A stretch of DNA of 64,000 bases from NCBI GenBank assembly GCA_938018055.1, contig CALIKL010000033.1:1-64000 (forward strand), given 5' to 3'. Below, piece after piece: positions 52,097 to 60,672 of this stretch (position 1 is its first letter; each line of letters begins with the position of its first letter). The notes below the pieces were generated by a model. It saw only the letters and a list, made by a program, of their open reading frames with translations, did no database searches and was not told the origin of the DNA. The translations under genes were made by a program, and so were the position numbers. This stretch comes from an uncultured bacterium. Its GTDB lineage: Bacteria > Bacteroidota > Rhodothermia > Rhodothermales > UBA10348.

Positions 52097-52768
52097 GTGA
52101 TCCATCGCTCCTTCGTACGTCCTATAGCCTATCTGATGGCACGGTCCCTGCTGGTGGCCGGGTGTACGTCCACGCGGCCGGTAGCTACACCGTCCCAGGG
52201 GGATCACATTGAGACGGTTGCTTTCACAAGCATGGCTGAGCGCGTCGATATTGTGGATCGAGCGACATCTGCCTTAGTGGGTTCCAACTTTGCCATCACG
52301 CTTGCCAACGATCGCATAGGTCTTGTCCAGTCCGATTTTGTACCCCTTTCGCGGGTGCAGCAGGCGTTGGCGGATACGCTGGATCCCGAGCCAGATTTCA
52401 GAAATATCCTCATGCGCGTTGCGGTGAATGCCGAGCGTGGAGAAGAGACCAAATATGTACAGGTCAAAGGCACGTTTCAGCGGATTGCCGGCTCACCTCG
52501 CTCCACGGATGATCTCATCGGACTGTACTGGTTGGAGCAGCTGACGGATCGCATTGCCTCGGGAGTTGACGCACCATTCACCCATCAAATCAGCGATTCG
52601 ACGTATGTTCAGTTGCTGTCCAGCAGCGCACCTGAAGAGGAAATCAACGAGTCTCCTGGCCTGAACGGGGCTCTGAAGGTGGCAGGAGTCTTGCTTGTCG
52701 TCCTCTTTGTCGTCAACCTGGCCTCAGGTGCCTTTGGGCCGGTGACCTCTTCTACTCCTACCCAATAG
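52097..52768 (+). CDS. putative lipoprotein with C-terminal membrane segment
   Basis: The 223-residue product (GTG start at 52097) has a signal with lipobox LLVAGC (cleavage before Cys23), then an exported domain of about 150 residues with regularly spaced Asp/Arg residues (VDIVDRATSALVGSNFAITL, VAVNAERGEETKYVQVKGTF) and a hydrophobic C-terminal segment (about 194-212). It is not recognised as a family. A nitrilase-superfamily gene starts 8 bp after its stop, so the two may be co-transcribed. Confidence 0.7.
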   Translation: MIHRSFVRPIAYLMARSLLVAGCTSTRPVATPSQGDHIETVAFTSMAERVDIVDRATSALVGSNFAITLANDRIGLVQSDFVPLSRVQQALADTLDPEPDFRNILMRVAVNAERGEETKYVQVKGTFQRIAGSPRSTDDLIGLYWLEQLTDRIASGVDAPFTHQISDSTYVQLLSSSAPEEEINESPGLNGALKVAGVLLVVLFVVNLASGAFGPVTSSTPTQ

Positions 52769-52776
52769 CAGTATTC

Positions 52777-53625
52777 ATGGCCCGGATTGCTTTGATCCAA
52801 CAGTTCGCAGGACCTGACAGGAATGAAAATCTGCGGATTGGTCTGAATCGCGCGCGGCAGGCTGCCGATGCGGGCGCCAACATCATCGCTTTTGCAGAAG
52901 TTGCGTTCCAGCAGTTCTTCCCGCAAAAGCGACTGGAAGGCGACCGGTTCCGATTCGCTGAGCCCATCCCAGGTCCGACGACCGATGCCTTTTGCGAGCT
53001 GGCGAAGGAGAAGGGCGTTGTTATCGTGCTGAATCTGTTTGAACAGGATGGGGACAAAGCCTTTGACAGTTCGCCAGTGATAGACGCGGATGGATCCATT
53101 CTGGGAACCACGCGGATGATGCACATCACCCATTACGAGGGTTTTTTCGAACAGGACTACTACGATCCGGGCGACAACGGCGCGCCCGTTTACGAAACGG
53201 CCTATGGCCGGATCGGTGTCTGTATCTGCTACGATCGACACTACCCGGAGTATTTGCGCTCTCAAGCGTTGCAAGAGGCCCAACTGATCGTCGTTCCCCA
53301 GGCAGGAGCAGAGGGTGAGTGGCCTGAGGGCGTGTATGAAGCGGAATTACAATCCGGCTCGTTTCAGCATGGATTCTACATGGCGTTGGCCAACCGCGTC
53401 GGAAAGGAAGAAGTCCTTACTTTCGAGGGGGCCTCATTCATCACAGACCCCAATGGTTCGGTGATTGCACGAGCACCGAAGGCCGTTGAGCACACTCTGT
53501 ATGCGGATTTGGACTTCAACTTGGTCGAAAAGTCTGCAGCAAGACAGCTGTTCATGCAACATCGACGGCCTGAGGCGTATGAGGGCGGTGCCGTGACGAT
53601 TAACAACCCGCAATCCCAATCCTGA
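52777..53625 (+). CDS. carbon-nitrogen hydrolase (nitrilase superfamily; N-carbamoylputrescine amidase-like)
   Basis: The 282-residue enzyme has the Glu-Lys-Cys triad of the nitrilase superfamily: FAEVAFQQFF (Glu), RMMHITHYEGFFEQDYY (Lys replaced in this stretch is not seen; the usual K lies in RKxHxP) and ICYDRHYPEYLRSQAL (Cys). It resembles N-carbamoylputrescine amidase (AguB) and beta-ureidopropionase in length and order. The proposed lysine position (RMMHIT) lacks a Lys, so activity or substrate may differ from the model enzymes. It overlaps nothing and sits between a lipoprotein and a PH-like gene. Confidence 0.85.
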   Translation: MARIALIQQFAGPDRNENLRIGLNRARQAADAGANIIAFAEVAFQQFFPQKRLEGDRFRFAEPIPGPTTDAFCELAKEKGVVIVLNLFEQDGDKAFDSSPVIDADGSILGTTRMMHITHYEGFFEQDYYDPGDNGAPVYETAYGRIGVCICYDRHYPEYLRSQALQEAQLIVVPQAGAEGEWPEGVYEAELQSGSFQHGFYMALANRVGKEEVLTFEGASFITDPNGSVIARAPKAVEHTLYADLDFNLVEKSAARQLFMQHRRPEAYEGGAVTINNPQSQS

Positions 53626-53629
53626 TTTC

Positions 53630-54214
53630 ATGGCAACTGAGAAAGGCGGCATGCAGGTATTGGAATCAAGATTCCAATTGAACGACCAGCACGTCTGGTT
53701 CGGAAAGGCCAAACTGTTGGCCGACCGTGTTGTGCTCAAGGGAATTGGCTATAAAAAGCTGATTCTGCTTGCTGATATCGTCGAAGTGCGCTGGGCTTCT
53801 GATGAGTTGGTCATTGTGACGCGTGATGGAGAGGAACTGGATATGACCATCCCCGCAGCGGCCTTGTGGAAGTATGAGCTGCAAAATCGATGTGGGTTGA
53901 AAGATGCGGCTCAGGCATCCTCCCAAGACTTGAATGCCGCGCCATTAACCAACGAGCCCTCACCCGACAAGGGCCTGGGCGACTCGGCAGCGTCATCGTT
54001 TTCGACTCCCGTAGCTGAACCGGAACTGCGTGTCAATCCGCCATCCTCGGGCGATGGATTTGATGAGCCGGCCCACCCGAGTGATTCAGAAGAAAAGGAT
54101 GCTGGCCAGCAGAAAGATATGTTCCTGAACAAGGAATCGACCTATCGCCTCCGCAGTTCGTTTGCCGAAGATCGTCCTCAGCACCCGAAGCGCGGCGACG
54201 AGACCGATCGGTAG
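53630..54214 (+). CDS. hypothetical protein with PH-like N-terminal domain and disordered tail
   Basis: The 194-residue protein, starting 4 bp after the nitrilase-family gene, has an N-terminal beta-rich domain (about 8-88; FQLNDQHVWFGKAKLLADRV, EVRWASDELVIVTRDGEELD) that resembles small PH-like domains, and a long Pro/Ser/Asp-rich disordered part (about 95-194). No membrane segment or signal is seen. Not recognised; the tight spacing suggests co-expression with the upstream enzyme. Confidence 0.6.
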   Translation: MATEKGGMQVLESRFQLNDQHVWFGKAKLLADRVVLKGIGYKKLILLADIVEVRWASDELVIVTRDGEELDMTIPAAALWKYELQNRCGLKDAAQASSQDLNAAPLTNEPSPDKGLGDSAASSFSTPVAEPELRVNPPSSGDGFDEPAHPSDSEEKDAGQQKDMFLNKESTYRLRSSFAEDRPQHPKRGDETDR

Positions 54215-54246
54215 GGTCCCGGTAGCGGAACGACGCAGGCGACCCA

Positions 54247-54798
54247 TCAGTCGCCGTCGGACGCCATGAAGTCTTCGAATGACATCTCACGGAACGACTC
54301 CGTTCCGATGAATCGCAGGACGTTGAAGAAATCCTCATAGGCGTGAAAGCCTTGCAGTCGGGTGATGTACTGCCCGTCCGGCTCGAGGAAAATGGTAGTT
54401 GGAGTAGCGGTTGCCCCAAAGCCTGCAGACAGCATTTGCGAACTCATCGTGTACCCACGGTACGAAAGCGTGTCGCTGTCCTGGTCAATGTCCAGGCGTC
54501 CAAGCTCAAACGTCTCCAGTAGAAAGGCTTGCAAATCGGGTTGCGTGTACACTTCCTCTTGCTGCTTGCGGCACCAGCCACAGGTATGTGACCACACATC
54601 GACCAGGACGATACGCTCAGAGGCAACAGCCGCTTCCAAGGCGTCCGGGAAGGCGGGCCACTTCAGCTGGGGTGCAAGCTCAACGGCATCCATAACCGGA
54701 TCGGTCTGTGCGTGAGAAGGGTTCATCACGAACGCCATGATCGCGAGGAAGAGCAGCACCCGAATCGGGCAGGAAGAATCGGTGCAAGACAGAGGCAT
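54247..54798 (-). CDS. secreted thioredoxin-fold protein
   Basis: From ATG 54798 the product has 183 residues: a signal peptide (IRVLLFLAIMAFVMNPSHAQ) and a thioredoxin-like domain with the redox motif HTCGWCRKQQEEVY (CGWC) and cis-Pro region FGATATPTTIFLEPDGQYI. It belongs to the DUF255/thioredoxin_7-like or SoxW-like oxidoreductases that act in the periplasm. Its 5' end lies 53 bp after the glycosyltransferase gene on the same strand. The electron donor is unknown. Confidence 0.85.
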   Translation of the reverse strand: MPLSCTDSSCPIRVLLFLAIMAFVMNPSHAQTDPVMDAVELAPQLKWPAFPDALEAAVASERIVLVDVWSHTCGWCRKQQEEVYTQPDLQAFLLETFELGRLDIDQDSDTLSYRGYTMSSQMLSAGFGATATPTTIFLEPDGQYITRLQGFHAYEDFFNVLRFIGTESFREMSFEDFMASDGD

Positions 54799-54851
54799 GA
54801 ATCGAGGTCGCAAGTTCAGAACGGTCGGACCGTCCAATGATGGGCAGGCAG

Positions 54852-56036
54852 TCATAATCGCGCAGAGAGCGCCTGAACCATTCCGTCCAGGAAGCGCTGA
54901 GATGCAGATTCCCATGTAAATGTTTCGGCCGCCCGGGGCAGATTTGAGCGCCATCGGTTCTGACGATCATCATTCAACATGTCCAGCAAGGCGTTCGCAA
55001 TTGAACGAGGATCGGATGGGTCGGCCGTCATGCCGATATCGAAGCGCGAAATAATGGTGTCGACTTCATCGAGTGCCGCGCCCAGGACGGGAACGCCAGC
55101 GTGGACATAATCGAAAAGTTTGTTCGGTAGTGAGTAGCGGTGATTCAGGCAGGTGTCTTCCAGCATGGTGACTCCAATACGGGCATCACGAATCGTCGTA
55201 CGAATTTCGTCCGGGGCGACTGGCTCCAGAAAATGGATACGTTCGGAAAGCCCGAGATCCCGGGTCAGCTCCTCCAGATTGGCTTGCTCTGAGCCATAAC
55301 CAAGGAATACAAGCTGCGCCGCGTCCACATCCAGCATGGCCCGAACAAGTCCCTCACCACCGCGATGAGCTTTCATCTGGCCGAGGTGCAGGATTACAGG
55401 GGTATCGACTCCGGTGCGAGATGCCAATCCGGGAAAATCCCCTGACACACTGGACGAATCCGAAACGGGAGCATTGTGAACTACATGGGGGCGACGAATA
55501 CCATAATCCGACGCAAGAGCGTCGGCGATGGAATCGGACACCGTGAATACGCTGTCAGTCCTAGTGATGTCGCGCCGTTCGGTTCGAGCCCACCACCATC
55601 GGGACCAGGGGCGTCCAACCGTACCGGCGACGTGCGGATAGTATTCTCTTGCGTCGTAGGTCAGGGCTGATCCGGATTCGTCCGCACGTCGCCGGCACGC
55701 CGAAAGGGCGTACAGGTCCGAGGCGTGCCAGATATCGGCTTTGATGTTCGCCAGCGATGCAAGGAACAGGCGGCTCACTTGCCTGAAGAAAAGCGGTCCT
55801 TTTCCTTCGGGACGCTTCAGATCCACAATCGATGCCCCTTCAGGTAGCGCGATGGCAGGAGCAGATCCGGCCAGGTGAAAGACGGTGACGCTGAAGCCAG
55901 CGCTCGTCAACGAGCGAACCTGCTTGATGGCTCTCGCATTTCTATGGAAGTCACCCGTCATCGCGAAAGCAATGTGACCATCCAGCCCGCCGTTCATGGC
56001 GGCTGAATCAGTGATGGCGGGAGCGTTGAGCGTCAT
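54852..56036 (-). CDS. GT4-type glycosyltransferase
   Basis: The product has about 394 residues. The N-terminal half carries HIAFAMTGDFHRNARAIKQV and a long Rossmann domain; the C-terminal half has VILHLGQMKAHRGGEGLVRA, FLGYGSEQANLEELTRDLGL, IHFLEPVAPDEIRTTIRDAR and YSLPNKLFDYVHAGVPVLGA, the acceptor/donor motif of the glycogen synthase-like GT-B fold of family 4 with the donor-binding Glu replaced by Lys-Leu-Phe context (NKLFDY). Donor and acceptor are unknown. It ends close to the thioredoxin-fold gene and diverges from lacI. Confidence 0.88.
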   Translation of the reverse strand: MTLNAPAITDSAAMNGGLDGHIAFAMTGDFHRNARAIKQVRSLTSAGFSVTVFHLAGSAPAIALPEGASIVDLKRPEGKGPLFFRQVSRLFLASLANIKADIWHASDLYALSACRRRADESGSALTYDAREYYPHVAGTVGRPWSRWWWARTERRDITRTDSVFTVSDSIADALASDYGIRRPHVVHNAPVSDSSSVSGDFPGLASRTGVDTPVILHLGQMKAHRGGEGLVRAMLDVDAAQLVFLGYGSEQANLEELTRDLGLSERIHFLEPVAPDEIRTTIRDARIGVTMLEDTCLNHRYSLPNKLFDYVHAGVPVLGAALDEVDTIISRFDIGMTADPSDPRSIANALLDMLNDDRQNRWRSNLPRAAETFTWESASQRFLDGMVQALSARL

Positions 56037-56208
56037 TACGGGGTCCGGCTCTTGGGCCGGAGGGGGAGATCTGTTCAAAAAGCGCCATTACAACCCATCC
56101 TGCGCCCCCGATGATCCTCTGTCCGGAGACCTGTCCTTTGTCGGGAATCCCGGCATGAATTCTTGACACTTGCTCTTCTCCAGAACAGCCCCTACCATTC
56201 GGCCGTGA

Positions 56209-56234
56209 TGTAAGCGCTTACAATTCGCTTACAT
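56209..56234. promoter_or_regulatory. LacI-type operator in the glycosyltransferase/lacI intergenic region
   Basis: TGTAAGCGCTTACA (56209-56222) is a perfect palindrome, followed by the half-site CGCTTACAT (56226-56234). It lies 82 bp before the lacI start, downstream of a possible TTGACA (56163-56168). This fits autoregulation of lacI and may also affect the divergent glycosyltransferase gene. Confidence 0.85.
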
Positions 56235-56303
56235 GGGTGCTCTTTCTTCTGGCGTTCAGGTGGGAAGGGGTAAACAGGACCTTTCAAAGATTGGAGTGAC
56301 GGC

Positions 56304-57320
56304 GTGGGAATAACGATTTATGATATCGCGGAAGCGGCTGGAGTATCCATTGCAACCGTCTCGAGAGTGTTCAACGACAACCCCAGGGTATCTGAATCCA
56401 CCCGGGCCGCCGTCATGGAAGTTGCCGATAAGTTGGGGTACCAGCCTCACGCATCTGCACGGAGTCTGGCCAGGCAGCAGACCGAGACCATCTCGGCTAT
56501 CGTTCCCATGTTGTCGAACTACTTTTATGCGGAGGTTCTCAAGGGTCTGCAAGATCGAATGGCTGAGACTTCGTTTGATCTCTTGGTGTACTCGGCCCCG
56601 ACGCTTGACGAGGTCGAAGGACAATTGGAAAAGGCGCTTCACAGGGGGCGATCGGCAGGGGTCATGCTGTTTTCGGCACCCGTCAGAGATGGGTTGGAAC
56701 AGCGTCTGCAACAGTCTGACATTCCAGTCGTCCTCGTCGATTGCTACCACCCGGCTTACGATTCGATTTCGACTGATAACCGGCGCGGAGGGGAGATTGC
56801 AGCAGATTATTTGCTTTCGACCGGGGTCCGTAATCCGGCGGTCTTGATGGCGAATCCCCACTCTGTTCCTGCCAGCCACCGTCTTGAGGGATTCAGGGAT
56901 GGACTCTCCCGTCAAGGGGTCATCTTGGAGGAGGATCATCTGATCGTTTCCTCCATGGGATACCATGACGGCTTCAATGAGCAGGCGGGTTACGAAAGCA
57001 TGACTGCATTGCTGGAGGCAGGAATCAAGCCTGACGGTCTGTTCGCCACATCTGACGTGCAGGCAATTGGTGCGATGGAGGCTCTTCGCCATTCGAACAT
57101 GAACATACCCGAGCATATCCAGATCATTGGATTCGACGATCTGCCAATCGCGCGCTATGTGGGTCTGACCACGTTGCGTCAGCCAATGTCCGAGATGGGT
57201 GCGCGCGCTTTCGAATTGCTGATGGAGCGAATGACCCGGCCGGCGAGTACCGTTGCACACACCGTATTTGCTCCGACACTCATTCCCCGGACCACTACGA
57301 GAGAGCAGGTGGCCGTCTAA
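56304..57320 (+). CDS. LacI-family transcriptional regulator of alpha-glucan genes
   Basis: The 338-residue protein begins at a GTG; residues 2-58 form the LacI HTH (ITIYDIAEAAGVSIATVSRV, plus hinge helix ASARSLA), and 60-330 the periplasmic-binding-protein-like sensor (ISAIVPMLSNYFYAEVLKGL, IQIIGFDDLPIARYVGLTTL). Its likely effector is maltose, maltodextrin or a related sugar, judged from the next gene. Palindromic operators TGTAAGCGCTTACA-like occur before this gene, before the receptor gene at 60673 and before glgP at 48865, suggesting one regulon. Confidence 0.93.
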   Translation: MGITIYDIAEAAGVSIATVSRVFNDNPRVSESTRAAVMEVADKLGYQPHASARSLARQQTETISAIVPMLSNYFYAEVLKGLQDRMAETSFDLLVYSAPTLDEVEGQLEKALHRGRSAGVMLFSAPVRDGLEQRLQQSDIPVVLVDCYHPAYDSISTDNRRGGEIAADYLLSTGVRNPAVLMANPHSVPASHRLEGFRDGLSRQGVILEEDHLIVSSMGYHDGFNEQAGYESMTALLEAGIKPDGLFATSDVQAIGAMEALRHSNMNIPEHIQIIGFDDLPIARYVGLTTLRQPMSEMGARAFELLMERMTRPASTVAHTVFAPTLIPRTTTREQVAV

Positions 57321-57353
57321 CGATCTCCCCGGCATTCACCAATTGGTTTTTTG

Positions 57354-60335
57354 ATGCACACTCCAGTGCGACATAACCTCCTCAAGAAGACCATCCTTCT
57401 CGCGCTCACCGTCTTGATCACGGGATCTGTTGTCGCGCAATCGGTGGACGTTCCATTCCGCTATCCCGACAGTGCTGGCACCACGTCTGTGACGGTGCCA
57501 GGTACGTTCAACGGGTGGCAGACCAGCGGTGCCTCCTTCATGCAGCGTGTGGATTCCCTGGGGCAGTGGTTGCGGACGCAAAGCCTGACTGTAGGCCAAA
57601 CGGTCCAGTACAAGTTTTTTGTAAGCACATCAGCTGGGTCGCAGTGGATCACAGATCCGCACAATGCTCGAACGAATCCTGCCGACAACAACAACTCCGT
57701 CCTGGAAGTAACCATTCCGTCTGTTTTCCAGCCCATTCTACGAACGAATGATGACGGTCTGGTATCACACTATACGGCCGGAGTAATAGCAGCGGGCGTC
57801 TTGCAGTCGGCAACCCTTGCCATTGGTGGGGCAGATCCTGTCGACGTCACGTCCCGGTTCGATCCGGTCTCGCGGGTTCTTCAGGTACAGCTGGACAATC
57901 CGGTGGTGGTCGGAACGCGCTTCGACCTTTTGATCCAGACAGAAGATGGTCAGGCCACCTCCACACTGGGCACTTTATCTGCGCCTCTAGCCCTGACAAC
58001 GGTTGACCGCCGGACGACAGAATCGACGTTTCGCCTGCGGGGCGTGGCGACCGCCTCGAACGGGCAGGTCGATTCGACCTTGACACAGGTTGCTGTTTTG
58101 CGCAACGGTGTGAGTGCCGGTACAGCGCCGGTGGTGAATGGTCAGATCGACACCGCGGTTCAGTTGGAGGAAGGCGTCAACCGCTTCACGATTTCGGCGA
58201 CGATTGACGACACGGAGGTCCAGAGCGACGAGGTCGTGCTGACCCGCTGGGAAGGGCCCCTGGCAGACCGATGGTTTGCTATTGCCGTTTCCGGATCCGC
58301 CAATACGTTTGCGATTGAGGTGATTGAAACGAGCGCCTCCCCGGGACTTGTCAGCATCTCGTATACCCCGGACGAATCCCTTTCTACCTCGTCGTTGACG
58401 GCTTTTTCGGGTAGTGGCAACGCAGGTACTGGTGTCGTCTCAGGACCTGGTGAAGTGTTTGTCGACATCGTTGCGACTGACGCAGACGGTGAGGTCCAAT
58501 ATGCCCGAGCCGCCATTCGAATCGACGCAGACGGTTCGATTTCAGATTACGATTGGGCTGATACAGCAGCTTGGATCGACCAGGCCGTTGTCTACGAGAT
58601 TTTTCCGCTTTCTTTCGGGCCGGTCGAAGCGTCGGGCACCGTGGGCAGCGAAGGCAACCGATTCAATGAGATTCGCGAGGAGCTCGACTACATCGCCGGG
58701 ATGGGATTCAATACGATCTGGTTCATGCCCATCATGCGCAATGTGAACATGGATCAGATTGGCGGGGGCTATAACGTCATTGACTTCTACACGGTAGATC
58801 CCAAACTCGGCACCAACGAGGATTTCAAAGCGCTGGTCACGCGCGCCCACGAATTGGGAATCCGGATCATTCTCGATCTGACGGTCAATCATGCCTCTCC
58901 CGATCATCCGTGGGTCAGCAGTCTGTCCAGCGACGGCGACTATCCGGGATTTGTTCAGACCACGCCAAGCTCCCACAATCGGGGAGATGACAGTCGTGGT
59001 TCTTCATTGCCGGAGCAATGGAGCGATAACGGCTTGTACCGGGTTTACGACGGCTTCGGACAATTGGCTAATCTGAACTGGGACAACGATGATCTGCAGG
59101 CTGAAATGCTTGACGTCGTTTCCTGGTGGCTGACGGAATTCAAAGTCGACGGATTCCGGTTCGACGCCTACTGGGGTCCATGGCGCCGGTATGGTGCCGA
59201 TCGATTCGGCCGTCCGGTCCGTGAGTTGATCCGTCAAATCCGCCCAGACAGCTGGCTCCTCGGTGAGATCGAAGGGACTGGCAATGATACGGAGGTCTAC
59301 TATGCCGATGCCGTGAATGGTCGGCCCTACGTGGGAGGCCTGGATAGTGGATATGATTGGTCCTATTCGTCCTTTCTGCGCAATCCGGTCTACTATGCCC
59401 GTGTTTCTGACTACCAGACCCGGATGACGAATTACGGGTTCTCGCCGGGCCCCAACGCTCGCGTATTCAGGTTTCTTGAGAATCACGACGAGTCGCGCAT
59501 CCAGCAGGTCCATCGATCGAGTCCTGGTCGAGTTCGCGCCTTGACGGGATTGCTTATGACTGGCCCGGGCATTCCCATGGTTTTTCAGGGGCAGGAAGTG
59601 GGCTACGGAGAAGGATCGGGGGATCGTCGCCGGCTGCCTGTGAATTGGACGACGACAAACAACGGTCAGTGGGCGCAGTGGCATCGTCTGTGGGCCAGCA
59701 CGCGGTCTCGATTTCCGGCTTTTGGAACGCAGGAAGTCACCTTTTTAAGTGCTCCGGGGAGCGCGATGGCATTCGTTCGGCCCTATTTGGACGAAAACGC
59801 CCTGGTCCTGATCAACTTTGCCGGTACACCGCAGGCCATTTCTGTAGATCCATCGCAAGCGGTTCTGATGTCTACTGATGGGCCCATCCCGTATTTCGAC
59901 GTAGCTGCCGATACCTCGGCGACGTATCTGGACGCATTTACAGTCACGCTGGATGCCTATGAAGTGGTTACCTACATCACCTCCGATAATGCTTCGCTGA
60001 ATCTGGGTCCTCTTCCTTCGCTTCCTTTTTCAGGAATCTACACGGGTTCAAAACGCGCACATGAGCAGCCAGATAATGAAATGTTGCAGCCGCCATGGCC
60101 CAATCCGTCCGCCGGGACCATTCGTCTTGCGTGGTCAGTGAGTACGCCGGGCCGCGTGGATGTGGATCTCTTCGACATGCTTGGAAGGAAAGTGATCTCG
60201 GTTCATGCCGGCTTTGCTGCGATGGGTGCCTATTCGGAGTCCGTCGATCTGAGATCTCTGAGTCGCGGCGTTTACATGGTCCGGTACAGCGGGCCAGATG
60301 GGTCAGAGACGAAATCCATCGTTCTCCATCAGTAA
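57354..60335 (+). CDS. secreted GH13 alpha-amylase-family enzyme with CBM-like and type IX tail domains
   Basis: The 993-residue enzyme hydrolyses alpha-1,4 (possibly alpha-1,6) glucans outside the cell. It has a signal peptide (1-27, cleavage near VVAQ), an E-set/CBM48-like domain (about 30-118; VTVPGTFNGWQTSG), one or two beta-sandwich domains (about 120-400) and a GH13 catalytic barrel (about 405-790) with DLTVNHASPDHPW, GFRFD (nucleophile D604), LLGEIEG (acid/base E638) and ENHDE (D712). The last ~80 residues (PPWPNPSAG to SIVLHQ) form a type IX secretion sorting domain. It resembles cyclomaltodextrinase/neopullulanase. It lies 33 bp after lacI. Confidence 0.93.
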   Translation: MHTPVRHNLLKKTILLALTVLITGSVVAQSVDVPFRYPDSAGTTSVTVPGTFNGWQTSGASFMQRVDSLGQWLRTQSLTVGQTVQYKFFVSTSAGSQWITDPHNARTNPADNNNSVLEVTIPSVFQPILRTNDDGLVSHYTAGVIAAGVLQSATLAIGGADPVDVTSRFDPVSRVLQVQLDNPVVVGTRFDLLIQTEDGQATSTLGTLSAPLALTTVDRRTTESTFRLRGVATASNGQVDSTLTQVAVLRNGVSAGTAPVVNGQIDTAVQLEEGVNRFTISATIDDTEVQSDEVVLTRWEGPLADRWFAIAVSGSANTFAIEVIETSASPGLVSISYTPDESLSTSSLTAFSGSGNAGTGVVSGPGEVFVDIVATDADGEVQYARAAIRIDADGSISDYDWADTAAWIDQAVVYEIFPLSFGPVEASGTVGSEGNRFNEIREELDYIAGMGFNTIWFMPIMRNVNMDQIGGGYNVIDFYTVDPKLGTNEDFKALVTRAHELGIRIILDLTVNHASPDHPWVSSLSSDGDYPGFVQTTPSSHNRGDDSRGSSLPEQWSDNGLYRVYDGFGQLANLNWDNDDLQAEMLDVVSWWLTEFKVDGFRFDAYWGPWRRYGADRFGRPVRELIRQIRPDSWLLGEIEGTGNDTEVYYADAVNGRPYVGGLDSGYDWSYSSFLRNPVYYARVSDYQTRMTNYGFSPGPNARVFRFLENHDESRIQQVHRSSPGRVRALTGLLMTGPGIPMVFQGQEVGYGEGSGDRRRLPVNWTTTNNGQWAQWHRLWASTRSRFPAFGTQEVTFLSAPGSAMAFVRPYLDENALVLINFAGTPQAISVDPSQAVLMSTDGPIPYFDVAADTSATYLDAFTVTLDAYEVVTYITSDNASLNLGPLPSLPFSGIYTGSKRAHEQPDNEMLQPPWPNPSAGTIRLAWSVSTPGRVDVDLFDMLGRKVISVHAGFAAMGAYSESVDLRSLSRGVYMVRYSGPDGSETKSIVLHQ

Positions 60336-60672
60336 TCCACATGGCTCGATGATCCGGTTTGGACACCATACGGGGGTATTTGCCTTTGAAGGGGAGCAGA
60401 TCTCCTCCTATGAGGTGATTCCCGCCTTGACGTTTTCTTCCGTGTAACGTACCATTATTTCGCACCATGAAAGCGCTTACACAGCTCTTCATCGAACGGT
60501 ATCGTCCTTATCGGCCGAATTCGGTCGCTAGGGCCGTTTCTGTTTGCTCAGAGTTGGAACCGCTTCCGAAAAGAGTGCTCCGGAAAGAGAATCGATTGCG
60601 AGCCCACCAAGCACCCCGTCCCATTCGTGCTCCCTTTCCACCATCAGCTGAGGCTATAATCGGATCGAGTCT
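60336..60672 (+). promoter_or_regulatory. intergenic region with promoter and LacI operator for the receptor gene
   Basis: No gene is seen. TTGACG (60427-60432), a 17-bp spacer and TACCAT (60450-60455), with TATTTCG at 60456-60462, form a possible promoter. TGAAAGCGCTTACA (60468-60481) is a LacI-type palindrome with one mismatched pair, lying just downstream of the putative -10/-7 box, a typical repressing position. The TonB-receptor start is 192 bp downstream. Confidence 0.6.
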
